This document shows positions 25,439-37,721 of a stretch of 64,000 nucleotides of DNA, piece after piece. The position numbers and the translations under genes are program-made. The notes beneath the pieces were generated by a model. The model saw nothing but the letters and a program-made list of their open reading frames with translations. It did not search any database and had not been told where the DNA came from. Source of the stretch: Hofstenia miamia (taxonomy: Eukaryota > Xenacoelomorpha > Acoela). The DNA is taken from assembly GCA_004352715.1 (NCBI GenBank), contig SCFE01000073.1, forward strand, positions 1,423,934-1,487,933, in the 5' to 3' direction. The stretch's first letter is position 1, and the number at the start of each line of letters is the position of its first letter.

Positions 25439-25770
25439 GTCAAAGACTCTTCTTAAAACTGACAATGTTAGGCATAATTATGTTCTCAAACGATGATATT
25501 GAGTCTCATTTTGAGCATTTTCGCCAGTCTGCAAGCGGCTGTTTTTAAATTTCATGTCAAGAAGTTTTTGAGACTCACCGGTTGGATATTTTGCACAGCT
25601 GTGTACTAGGTAAGGTTTACATGCTTTTCCATATATATATACATAATACATAAATTGTAAATATATTAAGTCATGCATATTTTATATAATTTATATTTCT
25701 TTGTATTATCTTTTTTAGGCTTGATATTGTTCCGCGAGAAATAGATTTTCGGCATTCATGTTCCATGTGC

Positions 25771-26224
25771 AGTAAATGTTGCGTTAGTGGAAGTCGCTCG
25801 AATTATGATTCAGAAAATTATACATTGCAGAAAGAAAAAATTCCTGTTTTTTCATTTCCCAAAGAAACATCTATGAGGAACCGCTAGATACATGCCTTAC
25901 CTAATGTTGTTAATCCTTCTACCTCGTTTCTTTTAAAATATGGGCATCGTCGTTTGGGGTAACTTTGTTACCCCAAATTAAAAATTCCATATCATTTAAT
26001 ATATAATATATTTAAAGAATTGTGTTCAATCTACATAAATTCTTTCACTTATAGCATGCAGTTTACAACAAAATTTGAAAGTTGTAATATTTTGTAAATA
26101 TTTGCATGAAAAAAAGCATCTTCTCCTTTCTTTTCAAGTGGAGAATTTGTCTTCTTTAATATCAGAGTTACTCATCCATTGATGCATATAGTCATACATG
26201 TATTTGATACAGAGATTAATACAA
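25771..26224 (+). repeat. 454-bp direct repeat, copy 2, with THAP fragment
   Basis: Near-identical to 23256-23709, with the same THAP start, the same TAG at the tryptophan position and the same left end of the TTAA element. It then continues straight into P-transposase C-terminal coding sequence at 26225. Confidence 0.8.
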
Positions 26225-26575
26225 CTGAAAATGTTCTTGGAGCTCTAGATCAATCATCCAATAGCTTGGAAAACCTGTCAACTGAAGAATATTTAGCGCT
26301 TTATTATGTTTCTGGATTTATAGCCTCAAAGCATAAAGAACTTGCTTGTGTAGAAGACGACAATCCGTCCAGAACATATCAGGAAATGCTTCCAGAGGGG
26401 GCTTACAGCATCCTTCAAATACATTTTTTGAATATGTTGTTCAATGCTATTCTTTTTTTAAAATTAATCGGAATATTACACACTGTAGAAATAATATTGT
26501 AAATTGTTTTAAATTTATTTATGGATTTAACAGTTGTAATGCTCTCGGTCTCTTTTGATAAGACTTGTAAACATA
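26225..26575 (+). pseudogene. P-element/THAP9-type transposase C-terminal fragment
   Basis: One frame reads ENLSTEEYLALYYVSGFIAS (about 26260-26325), the conserved segment near the C-terminus of P-type transposases. A +1 frameshift near 26390 leads to GGLQHPSNTFFEYVVQCYSF (about 26399-26460), the next conserved segment. Together with the THAP fragment just upstream this implies one P-type element that lost its middle. Whether it is the same element as the fragment inside 24545-25438 is unknown. Confidence 0.65.
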
Positions 26576-26764
26576 TTTTAAGCAATTTTTGCAAGCTTCT
26601 TTCTTCCATTAACTGTGCTACTCTTTCTAAATTAGCTAAGTTTTCTCATTAAATGTTTGTATTTTTGTTGATCTATTAATAATTTGAAAACATTGCTTAA
26701 TGTAAACTAGCCTACAATAATTTAACTCATGTTTCATCTACATGGCCTGTAAATTTAGAATGCC

Positions 26765-26767
<3 letters not shown>

Positions 26768-26801
<34 letters not shown>
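26768..26801. repeat. (TA)n microsatellite
   Basis: Simple dinucleotide tract just left of the ACGGGC-family MITE. Confidence 0.9.
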
Positions 26802-26807
<6 letters not shown>

Positions 26808-26824
26808 GGAAATTCTATTATGCA

Positions 26825-27289
26825 CTAGGGTGTGGCCCGTACGGGCACGGACACTAAAGTACGGGCATCGGGCATATATATACGGGCAACGGGCTCAGCT
26901 AACGGGCACCTTTGTAAATAAAAAAAATATGCTTAAAAATGAATTAAGTCACTAGTTCAAAATCTTGACAAAACTCATTGTAAAAATCCTGCTCGTCTTG
27001 ATTCAGTTCAAATTTTGCAAAATCAAAAAACTGATAACAGTGATTGTATCTAATTTATAATAATCCTCCGACGCAGTAGCCATGCCAAAACTGAATGCTC
27101 AGCGGAAAATTGATATAATTTTGTCTCAATTGTTTGCTCAAATTTCATTAGTCCCTCGTAAATACCATTCAATACTGTTCAACATAATGATTCAAATCGT
27201 AACTGACATTTATTTCTATTTTACGCGCCCAAAACGGCTTACGGGCGCACGGGCATGTGTACGGGCCAAGGGAACAGGCCACACCCTAG
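26825..27289. mobile_element. hAT-type MITE, ACGGGC family (465 bp, complete)
   Basis: Perfect 13-bp terminal inverted repeats: CTAGGGTGTGGCC at 26825-26837 and GGCCACACCCTAG at 27277-27289. Target duplication ATTATGCA (26817-26824) against ATTATGCT (27290-27297), 7 of 8. Both subterminal regions carry several copies of ACGGGC in the same orientation (about 26840-26910 and 27241-27266). The centre is AT-rich without a real coding frame. The 8-bp duplication and TIR type point to hAT mobilisation. Confidence 0.9.
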
Positions 27290-27311
27290 ATTATGCTTAT
27301 ATATACATGAA

Positions 27312-27528
27312 CAGGAGTGCACCCAGGATTTTTTGACAGGGGACATCGAAGTAGTGATCGAAATTGTATATTGTATATTGAAAGAATATACAGTAAAAGT
27401 GCATTCCATCTCTTAGTTTTTAAGTTTTTTTTTAGTTTTTTACCAAAAGTTTTTTGATGTAATGAGTGAAAATCAATTTTGGAAATCTGATAGGGGATAT
27501 TCCAACATGACCCTTGCGTACGCCACTG
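27312..27528. mobile_element. hAT-type MITE, family 1 (217 bp, copy B)
   Basis: Same element as 14632-14848, with TACATGAA at 27304-27311 and TACATGGA at 27529-27536 as target duplication. Confidence 0.8.
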
Positions 27529-28193
27529 TACATGGATGAATTACATTGGTACATTAGCTAGAAGTTAATTGGTGATATTATATAAAATGATAAATCCTTG
27601 AAAATCTAATCAACAAGTTTTTGTTCTACTTCCTCATAATTCACACACCACTATCAAATAATCTGCCGTCCCCAATTGTATTCGCATGCTCACTTTCTTC
27701 CTCCAATTGGTCATTATCCCCTGTTACTGATTAGATTCATCACTACCGCTTGTTGTTTTTCCTCTGTAAATGATTTCTACTGTGCGTTTAAAGTAGAGAT
27801 TTGCGGTACCACACATTTTTATGCCAGTCCCGTACTGGTCAAGCCTTGTTTGTTGGTCCCTTTTCCTGTTCTGGTCCCGCCAAACAACACTAGATTCTAG
27901 AGGGCAATTCAAAATAGTATTATACATCAATAGTCATTATATATGTGTATGAGTTGTACAATTTCTTACTCCTTGTCAAAATCTCAATCTACACTTCTTT
28001 CTTCAAATGATAATTATTTGTTTATCAATACACTCATTCAGTCTTTTTTTCCACTCCAGTAGTTTGTTATGACTATTTTTAGTTATTATTAAATTTTAAA
28101 TATTTTTGCTGTTGTTATGAACATTTAAAAAAATTTAATCAAATTTCATCATAGCTAAGATATATTTTAGAAATTCGGCGAATACGTGTCAAT

Positions 28194-28741
28194 CAGAATT
28201 GTAACCGGGCCATGATTTCAAGCTTGGTCCCGGATGTGACCCCTTAACTCATAAACCAAGCCCGGTCCGTTGTAATATTCAGGACCATCCCGCTACGGAC
28301 CCGTCATATGCAAAACCATTATAAGATTTTGTAAATAAAAGAATTAAACACATAATTAAAAATAATAATAAAAACATTTTTGAATCAACTGCACTTTCTT
28401 AAATCAATAGAGTTTGCGTCCACTGCTGGAAAAGGATTTTAATGGGCAAGTTTAAATTGTTATTAGTTGCATATACGTTTATGGTACATCATATAAAAAT
28501 TATACGAACAATGCAGCAAATAAAACCCAGTGTATTGTGTAAGTAAATTAAAGTTTACGCTGGAACACCCAAAGTATAGATGTCGCCGTGGAATTACTTT
28601 ATGATGTATAATTAGTCAATTGATTGTACTAGTTGAAATAATTTTTTAATGTAAGTGAATGTATAATTTTTAATATAATTTCGAAAAATTCTAGGGCCGT
28701 TATTAACTGTATGGCCTAAGCACGGCCCGGTTACAACTCTA
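28194..28741. mobile_element. hAT-type MITE, CCGGGCC family (548 bp, copy B)
   Basis: Same element as 15514-16061, again with perfect GTGTCAAT target duplication (28186-28193 and 28742-28749). Confidence 0.85.
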
Positions 28742-30420
28742 GTGTCAATGCCTTTCTCTAAGAGATATTTAATTCAACATTTGTGAATAAGCTATGTAAA
28801 TACTGCAATCTCATAAACATTTTTTGCCTATTAATATGATTGTTCTTGATTGTTCTCATGTCTCTTACAAAATTTCGTTACTATAATTTAAAGTAGAAAA
28901 TTATTTTTAGAAAAAGCAGAGTGACCTGCTGACATGTAAAATTCATATGTATATTTATAGTACATATTTTGTCATGAAAATATTTCTGAATTTGAGTAGA
29001 TTTTGCTTTGTTTTAATATGAGAATTACGGGCACACCTTCAACTACCAAACTTTTGGATTTGATATGTGCTTTTGTGTCATATTTTCTAATATAATATAA
29101 AACTTATTCTTTCACGAGCATTCCATGTGATCAGTGGACTAAAATTGAAGTGATTGATACATATAATTTGAAATGGCAAATGTCATAACTACAGAATTTG
29201 CATGATTTCTTACCAAAGAACTTACTTGATTAAGTCTTTCCTAGAAATCATAGTGTTTTTTAAAGGAAAGCATGAGGGCTGCACTATTATGAAAAAAGTG
29301 TGAAAAAAGAATTTTTCTATTAAAGATAGAAAATAAATAATTTTTCAACTGAAAAACTGTCTATTTTTGCACAACGCTACTGCTGAGGGTCTATTGCACA
29401 TTTCTAAATTACCAAAGAAATTTCGTTGGTTTAATCGTCAATCATATTTCAATTGTTGAATGCAAGCTGGATTTCAATTATAAGCAATTGTTTTGAAGTA
29501 ACCTCAAGAAAAAATAAATTGGAGTTTCGTCTGTGATCTCACGGCCTACACAAGAGGTTTGCATCTGTCCAAATCTCTTCCATAGCATGTCTCATCAAAA
29601 TAACTTCACCACAGAATAGCTTATGAACACTTTAAATATTTTGTGGTTGAGTTTAACATATGAAAAATATTTTAAAATATAACTAGAATAACCCTTATAG
29701 GTAAGCATTAATTTAATCTCAATTAAATTTCAGCTAGCACATACATATATACATCGAGTTGGTTTCCAGGACTCGAAATTTTGAGTCGAGTTCTAGTACT
29801 GGTAGCACCCTAATATACTGTATATATATATAAATGTTCAAAGGCAAGCAGAATTTACTAAGGGTTTCAATGAGTCCTCCTGGTAATCGTAATTTTAAAT
29901 ACAACTTTAATAAGACTTCAAAATGATGAGTTATTTTTATTTTAGTAATTTAATCTTAGCATTTAATTGATTAATGGCAATTGATTCTCGTGTTTCTCGA
30001 ATTCCTTTTACACTAAGTATTTATAATTTAGGCCGAATAGAATTTAATTTAATAGCTGTGATTGCAAAAATATTCAATTTGGTTACTAAATTTTTAAATA
30101 TTCTAGCAAAATCATTAGAATTCGCGGATCAAACTAAACAAAGAGGATATATTTGTGTGACTCTTTGTCATGTTTATGTGTAATTGTTTATAAGTTTGGC
30201 TAACAATCACTTTTATTTAATCATTGAACCAATTTGACTAAATATATCATTAGTGTCAAACGATGTTAGGCTTACATTTTCACAATTTCAGCTATTCAGC
30301 CACATACAGGGCATAAGTTCTTTTTCAGTCAAAACTATTGAACGTATTTGTGATATATAGAATTTAATCAGAACCAAATTTAGAAATACAGATTTTACGA
30401 ATTGGATGGCTGGCAATCTG

Positions 30421-30454
<34 letters not shown>

Positions 30455-30457
30455 CTG

Positions 30458-31457
30458 NNNNNNNNNNNNNNNNNNNNNNNNNNNNNNNNNNNNNNNNNNN
30501 NNNNNNNNNNNNNNNNNNNNNNNNNNNNNNNNNNNNNNNNNNNNNNNNNNNNNNNNNNNNNNNNNNNNNNNNNNNNNNNNNNNNNNNNNNNNNNNNNNNN
30601 NNNNNNNNNNNNNNNNNNNNNNNNNNNNNNNNNNNNNNNNNNNNNNNNNNNNNNNNNNNNNNNNNNNNNNNNNNNNNNNNNNNNNNNNNNNNNNNNNNNN
30701 NNNNNNNNNNNNNNNNNNNNNNNNNNNNNNNNNNNNNNNNNNNNNNNNNNNNNNNNNNNNNNNNNNNNNNNNNNNNNNNNNNNNNNNNNNNNNNNNNNNN
30801 NNNNNNNNNNNNNNNNNNNNNNNNNNNNNNNNNNNNNNNNNNNNNNNNNNNNNNNNNNNNNNNNNNNNNNNNNNNNNNNNNNNNNNNNNNNNNNNNNNNN
30901 NNNNNNNNNNNNNNNNNNNNNNNNNNNNNNNNNNNNNNNNNNNNNNNNNNNNNNNNNNNNNNNNNNNNNNNNNNNNNNNNNNNNNNNNNNNNNNNNNNNN
31001 NNNNNNNNNNNNNNNNNNNNNNNNNNNNNNNNNNNNNNNNNNNNNNNNNNNNNNNNNNNNNNNNNNNNNNNNNNNNNNNNNNNNNNNNNNNNNNNNNNNN
31101 NNNNNNNNNNNNNNNNNNNNNNNNNNNNNNNNNNNNNNNNNNNNNNNNNNNNNNNNNNNNNNNNNNNNNNNNNNNNNNNNNNNNNNNNNNNNNNNNNNNN
31201 NNNNNNNNNNNNNNNNNNNNNNNNNNNNNNNNNNNNNNNNNNNNNNNNNNNNNNNNNNNNNNNNNNNNNNNNNNNNNNNNNNNNNNNNNNNNNNNNNNNN
31301 NNNNNNNNNNNNNNNNNNNNNNNNNNNNNNNNNNNNNNNNNNNNNNNNNNNNNNNNNNNNNNNNNNNNNNNNNNNNNNNNNNNNNNNNNNNNNNNNNNNN
31401 NNNNNNNNNNNNNNNNNNNNNNNNNNNNNNNNNNNNNNNNNNNNNNNNNNNNNNNNN
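30458..31457. other. Assembly gap (exactly 1000 N)
   Basis: A default-size gap. The last bases before it and the first after it share TATTACTG, so the flanking contigs may overlap. Confidence 0.95.
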
Positions 31458-32041
31458 GTATATTACTGAGTTTTAGAATATTCATATTTCGATACTATGG
31501 AAGCTATAAGCTGGTGTTAATCAGAGAAATTATTTTCAACACTTTTGATGTCATTATTGCATGTGTTACATAAAATACGCATCATTTATATAACATACTG
31601 TAGTTGGTAAATTGTAAATCCTAGTGATAGCATATTTGACATTATTTATTAAAGATACATTATACAGTTTAATAACTTAAAGTGTGTATGAAAAAGTAAT
31701 GAATGTTTAACGCTTTTCACCATCACTAAATAATGTCGTTATTTACGTTCGTCGTCATTCACATGATGGTTATAAGCATTTGACAGTGAAATACTGTATT
31801 CAATGAATTGCATATGTGAATATAAATATTACTCATTTGCTACATTGGAATTCCATGCAATGATAATTACAAGAATAAGTTGTACAGAGGTTTTCCTGAA
31901 ATTTCTCACAATTGAAATAATATTTGTCACAATCTCCAAAAGTTTCACGGGATTCCCCCAAAAATTAGTAGTTACCTAACAAATTTTTGTGAACTTAATA
32001 ATGTAGTTAAGTAAATTTCTGTTTTGTTAGTGATACATTTT
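31458..32041. other. AT-rich DNA without recognised genes
   Basis: No coding region or element end seen. Confidence 0.5.
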
Positions 32042-32248
32042 CAGAAGTGTATTTAGGGATGAAGGACATAAGGCAATGTCCCTCACCTCGTCAGCCTCTC
32101 AACATTGATTTTTTGGTTTAAAAATAGAGTATTTCATGAATAATTTTCAGCAAAAATCGTAAGATTCACTATAACAACCAATTTTGTGACATTTTGACAG
32201 CTTTTGTTGGTTTCTGCTACCCATCAGAAATTTCTGAATACGCTCCTG
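32042..32248. mobile_element. hAT-type MITE, family 1 relative (207 bp)
   Basis: Ends CAGAAGTGTATTTAGG and, on the opposite strand at the right, CAGGAGCGTATTCAG. Flanking TACATTTT (32034-32041) and CATATTTT (32249-32256) match at six of eight positions. It shares the GGGACAT-like region just inside the left end with the MITEs at 12913 and 27312 and is probably an older member. Confidence 0.6.
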
Positions 32249-33342
32249 CATATTTTAAGGCTAAATTTGAAAACCTATGGTCTATTACATCTATGAGAAT
32301 CATGCCATAGATATAAGTGAGCGTTTGAAAATAATCCAGGTCAATGTTCTAAATGACAAATTAGTATAAACTTGTTGATAAGGTAACGTTTGAAACTATA
32401 TTGAAAATGAAGATAAAAAGAGAGAAAGCGAGGTCTATTGCTGAATTTAATGGAATATAAGCAATGTAGATATATGAGATTTTGAAATCAGTTGAAGAAT
32501 GTGAGAATGAACCAACATTCGAAATGATTGTCAACAACAAATAAGTAAAAACCGCTAATCATGAAAAACTTTCTGGAAATTGGGAAAATATTTTTCAAGA
32601 CAATTCTTGCTCACAAAGAAATTTTATCAAATGTTTTTTATGAATGAAGAGGCTGAATTCATGCATGGTTTCCTTCTGAACGGTGCTTAAATGCAGCACA
32701 TATTTTATAAATTTAGTATATAGCGTATTAATTGTGATTTAATCATAAAACATAAAACGATTAAAAAACATGAGCATGTTAATAACGGTGCGAAATTCTA
32801 CAGAAATTGAGCGAACCTTTTTGGAAATGGTGCCAATTATCTGGGACCCCGCTGTAATGAAAACACATTTTTTCGTAAATGCGTTTATAAGTATGGATGT
32901 AATTTTAGAAAAATGAATGCTCATTTGTGTTGGTGTCAGAGATGGATGTGAATCGGGCTAGCGCAAAGGCCATGATGGATGGGTAAAGAATTTAAAAAAA
33001 TTATGGGCTGAAAAAACGAGCTAAATAAAATTCATTTTAATGAGCAAAGGTGATAATCTTATACTTTGTTATTTTGAGATTTATTTCCATTATACGAGAA
33101 AAAAGTAATATACTAAGATTAATAAATAATATTAATATGTTGAAAATTAATAAACTTCAGGGAGCGAAAACGGGTTGCAAATTTTCATCATTTGCCGAAG
33201 ACGGAGCTGAGGTATTATTTTTTGGACCTGGCCTGAAATGCTGCATCTGCCCATCTCTAGAAAATATGTATACATAAGAACATAGCCCTAATACCACATT
33301 CTAAGCTATATTTACTTGAGGATACTCACTGAGATTATAGCT
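32249..33342. other. AT-rich DNA, one possible MITE
   Basis: Mostly featureless. AGAGATGG at about 32938 and CCATCTCT at about 33250 could be the inverted ends of a small hAT-type element of about 320 bp, but the flanking 8-mers do not match, so I leave it as a possibility. Confidence 0.4.
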
Positions 33343-33344
33343 TA

Positions 33345-33957
33345 CAGTGACCGCAAAAAGTTTACGAACACCCCTCAGAATTCAAAAGAATTGTCTGTCC
33401 AGTAAAACTATGTGTTGAATGACGTATTAATGCACATATAACATGATTAGTGAAGAAAACACATCAAATTTGATACAAACAAAGCATTTTAATGAAAAAA
33501 TTTCAGTATTTTGTATTATAACCTTTGTTCTTCAGAACGGCCTGTATGCGGCGTGGCATAGACATGACCAGACTCTGGCACAGCTCCACCGAAATATCAG
33601 TCACCCAGATCATCTTTAGGTGGTTCTTGAGTTCCTCCACATTGCTGCAATTCTTTTCCGCCATCTTTTTCTTCAAGAGAACCCAGAGATTCTCAATTGG
33701 GTTGAGATCGGGTGAGTTCCCGGGCCAATCGAGCTGAGTGATGTGGTGTTCTCAGAGCCACAAGCTCACCTTCTTAGCCTTGTGGGCAGGAGCACCGTCG
33801 TGTTGGAATGTCGTACACCCCTGGATCTCCATGAACTGCAACAGGTGGTTGTCCAGCACATCGATCAGCATTGCTATTGGCTCTGGTAAGCGATTCAACC
33901 AGGCAGTCCAATTTCATCTATTTTTAGAAGGTGTTCGTAAACTTTTTGCGGTCATTG
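33345..33957 (-). mobile_element. Tc1/mariner element, internally deleted (613 bp)
   Basis: Terminal inverted repeats begin CAGTGACCGCAAAAAG on the left (33345) and, on the opposite strand, CAATGACCGCAAAAAG at the right (ends 33957). A TA dinucleotide flanks each end (33343-33344 and 33958-33959), the family's target duplication. About 0.6 kb is far below the usual length of Tc1 elements, and the N-terminal DNA-binding half of the transposase is missing. Frames inside are on the minus strand. Confidence 0.92.
33525..33880 (-). pseudogene. Tc1-type DD34E transposase C-terminal fragment
   Basis: On the minus strand the fragment reads FQHDGAPAHKAKK (about 33820-33775), holding the second catalytic Asp, and DWPGNSPDLNPIENLW (about 33735-33688), holding the catalytic Glu. 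There are 34 codons between Asp and Glu if the in-frame TGA near 33758 is counted, which fits DD34E. The first catalytic Asp region and the helix-turn-helix domains are absent. The enzyme class cuts and pastes at TA sites; this copy cannot act. Confidence 0.9.
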
Positions 33958-34234
33958 TAATATAATTTTTTAACGAGTTATATTTAGATGATATAAAAGA
34001 GGGCCAATTTCTAGCATATTCATAGTTGACCATGTAGTTCTAAACGGGTTTTTTGGTATTTTATATTATAGGGCAGTAACTACCATTTTGCATCTGATTG
34101 GCCTTAAGAAACATAAATAGCAGTTTATCTTCTCACTAATTGACCTGATAGCATCTGAACTCATTTTCAAATCTGATGGAATTAAATAATTTGAGTTGCA
34201 CTAGCAAGTACAAAATTGCAAAAATTTTTTATCA

Positions 34235-34237
34235 ATG

Positions 34238-34264
<27 letters not shown>
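34235..34264. repeat. (TA)n microsatellite
   Basis: Simple dinucleotide tract. Confidence 0.85.
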
Positions 34265-34268
<4 letters not shown>

Positions 34269-36060
34269 ACAATAAATTTTAAGTCATTATTAAATTGCTT
34301 GACCGTCAAAATTTGATTAGATTCTAAACTATACATTTTCTGTATAAAAACGATGTGATAATGTAAAAATTTTAACGGTAAGCTGGGTTTTCAGTAAAAT
34401 TGAAATTACAGTTCTTACACTAATTGTGGAAGATCTAGTTTCTAAATCCGTCAAATATTTATAAAAAGCTGTTCTCATTAGTGTGAAAAACTTCCTTTGC
34501 ATATGGAACAGATGTTAACAGAAATCGTGTATATCAAATTGTATTAATAGAGCATTCAATGAAGTATCTTAGGCGGATAATATTTCGAAATTATTTCCCA
34601 TTTTCATGCAGCATTAATGAAAATACCGTATATTGTTGAAAGAATTCAATATAATCAATGCTTGCTTTAAGAAGCATAAAATCATTATTAGGAAATTTTC
34701 ACTCGATATATATAGCAAAAGACAAAACGCATGGCACAAATTAACTGATGTTTGGTAATGCAGCCAGTTCTGCAACTGCAGGCCGGTAAATTAAAAAATA
34801 CATAAGATTTGGCTATTCCGTTGAATATTCGCGTTATGAGATATTTTCATTTTTAAAAACATAAAAAGTTCACATAGAAAGAAATAATAAATTTACGGAA
34901 AGCGGAAACATCAAAAGATGTTATTCAAAAGATGTTATTATTGGACTAAGAATAGTTTGTTGAATTATTTTTCAAAGAATTGTTTTTGCGACATATATTT
35001 TGAAGTTGATCTAAAATTGGGCAAGCCAAGACCAGGCCTGCGCTTGACAGCCAGTCCTGTTTCCAACTCTAAAACATGAAAATAAATAGTGTTGCAACTG
35101 AAATCATCATGCTGATCAAATATGATGGAGAAAAAATATCTTAGAATATTATAGTAATTGCTACAAATTTCACTGTTCAAAATATTTTTTTAAATATAAA
35201 TGTGCATGTAATGAGATGCAGTCAGTAGCGAAAAACTTACATATATTCAAATGAAGAATACCTCTAAATGGGTTTGTGGAAATCATTCAGAGAAAAATGG
35301 CACTTATATCCTATTATAAAGCAAAAATAATTTTGAATAATTAATTAGTAATTAGTTAGCTCTTATAACTTTCGGAAAATTGATTAAACTAAGGCAATCC
35401 ACAATATAAGTAGTGAGAGGGTCAGTTCTTTGAACAAAATATTTTTAAAATTTTAAAGGATTTCTCAAAATTGTTCAATTATTGTCAGTGTACAATATAT
35501 TAAAAAATTGTTTACAAAACTGCAGACATATAATTAGTAACCTAGAGAAGTTATATTTTATTTATATAGATATCAATTCAGTTTTCAAATTCTTACCTTT
35601 GATAGATAGAATGTCATCTAGATTCCCAAATATTTTAATAAAATTAACACGTAGCGCCTCTATTGACAAAGTCTAACATAAGCCGCCAGTTAAGAGTTTA
35701 GTTTTAATGGAGAACAGTTGTTTCGACTTGCTATTCTCTGTGAATTTAACTTAAATTTAATAATTTACTATTTTAACTTAAAGAGAAATAGCCAAGTAGT
35801 AACACCTGACGAAACGCAACACCCTGAATTACTTGAAGGCTCTTCAAAATGTTCTATTCAATGACATTTATAAAAATCTAACTAAATGGAAGTTCACTCA
35901 AATGCTTCATATATAAATATATATATATTAATCTGGACTGGTCTGCTAGTTTTTTAGGACAGCAGACTAATGGAGGAGGTGAGGTTCACTATTACTAATG
36001 TAAAAAATTTTCAAGTTTAGAACTTAAACTAATTATTTATGTCAACCAAAATGACGGAAA
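34265..36060. other. AT-rich DNA without recognised genes
   Basis: No supported feature. Short frames only. Confidence 0.5.
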
Positions 36061-36649
36061 CAGCAATCCACCGGCTCATCCAAAAGTGGAAATTCTTTTA
36101 TCCCCTTCTTGGTCATTATTTTATATCTGTGTTTAGTGCATATCGGACCATTGTCTCTCACATACGACATGTTTTCAACAAATTCTATCGCCACTATTTT
36201 GTTTCCAAAGCGTAACTTCTAAATTTTTGCATGCAATCAACAGCGATACTTTTCAGGTTGACAACCAATGCTATTCATTATCAGTATTTCTTTTAGATGA
36301 CAATAGCTTCCAGGTGAAAAAAGTGAAAAAGCTTTTTCTCGGCGTCGGTGTTTTTCTTGATTGTGTTTGTAGAGATTGAGTAATAGTCTATCGCACTTTG
36401 TTGAATATATCCAAAATGCTTTTAAAAGTTTTAAGAATAAATATATGAGCTATTGCCAAGTAGAGAATAATTCAGATTTACTAGAACGGATTCAAGCAAC
36501 TACTTAGTTTTTCGTATTTATTTTTTGGCATTCATTGAAGGCAATGTTGTCACGTTGTTCATAATTTCTAGAACGTTTTCAGAGTGAACTGCATCATGAT
36601 TAGTGTCATATTCTTTCAGAATCCGCATTATTAAATCCAAATGAAGTTG

Positions 36650-37720
36650 ATGCACAGAAGGCTACCCAGTTGGTACTGCTGAATTGCCCACTGATATGCC
36701 CTTGCAGCACCATCAACAATGTCAACCAGGGCATACTCTAAGCTTTTCTACAACTGCCTTAATTCAACCTTATAGTTTCTGTACCTTCACTTCGAAACAA
36801 GGTTCCATCAACATGTATATGCAGCAACCTTCCATTCTAAAATGCGGTGCAGGCAAAGATTTTAAATTTCCCAAGAATTTTTCAGGATGACCTTTGCCCA
36901 TGCTTCACACTCACTTGTTCAAGACTTTACAGCAAAGCACCATAATCAGCCACATGTTTATAAAATTAAAATTTTATTATTCGCAAAATCTAGTATAAAT
37001 GTTTTATTTTGTGAAAGCTCTTTGGTCAAAATTAGGAGACCTTGGGTTAGATGTTGAGACATTTTTCTTCAGAAGTGATTGTTTTGATACTGGAGTGATT
37101 TCAACTAAATAAATGATTGAGTTTTTACTTGAAAGAGGTACATGAATTTAATTCGTCAATGAGGCCAGTGTTTAAGATATTAATTTTTTGATAGTTTTTT
37201 TAGGATATGATGCAACGTTTTGTTGAATTGCAGATGTCGAATGGTCAGGATACCTATGAATCCACAAAGAATAATTTGGGATAAGATTTCTTAGTCGAAC
37301 GTTTCAAAGAATTGAGCTACCAAAGATACATTTATTTGCACCATCTCTAATAAATTTATGCTGCCTGGAAATTTGAGCTGTCGAAATGTTGGATTCTGTA
37401 GTCTTTGCCACAATGGAAGGATTTGGTCAAGATAAATTTTCTGAGGTAGGAATTTTAGAGGTTGTAGAAACTTTCAGTTTGATAGCAGTAACTTGTAAGG
37501 AATTATTAGTTGACGATAGACTTTCTACACCAGAGGAAAAAAGAAAACAAAATTCTCTAGCATTATCTTCGTTGAACCTTGAAAACAATTGTTGTAGAGG
37601 AGTCTTTTTGTTACAAATTGCTTCAATTGCATCATCAACTTGTCATTCCAGCAAATAGATCGTGAATTACACTCTCGCGAAGAGAATTTGAAAGCCGACC
37701 ATTCACTGCCGCATAAGATT
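36650..37720 (-). pseudogene. Unidentified coding-like patch
   Basis: Base composition here is less AT-biased than its surroundings, and the minus strand carries protein-like pieces, such as VDDAIEAICNKKTPLQQLF (about 37645-37585) and ALVDIVDGAARAYQWAI (about 36745-36690), separated by stops. A plus-strand frame (37386-37658, 90 codons) also overlaps the first piece, so the true strand is not certain. I do not recognise the protein. It may be a decayed transposon gene or a host pseudogene. A LINE 3' end abuts it at about 37722. Confidence 0.3.
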
Positions 37721-37721
37721 C

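Larger units (their letters stand above)
26904..30448. repeat. Large duplicated segment, copy B
   Basis: The more complete copy of 14224-17700. Differences seen: a 48-bp stretch at about 29822-29870 missing from A, and the unrelated equal-length block 30184-30383. The left side here continues into the intact left end of the MITE at 26825, which in A is lost in the gap. Confidence 0.9.

Noticed and set aside
32937-33257. Small hAT-type MITE with AGAGATGG ends
   Set aside because: End similarity is only about 8 bp and the flanking 8-mers do not match, so it is left as a possibility in the region note.
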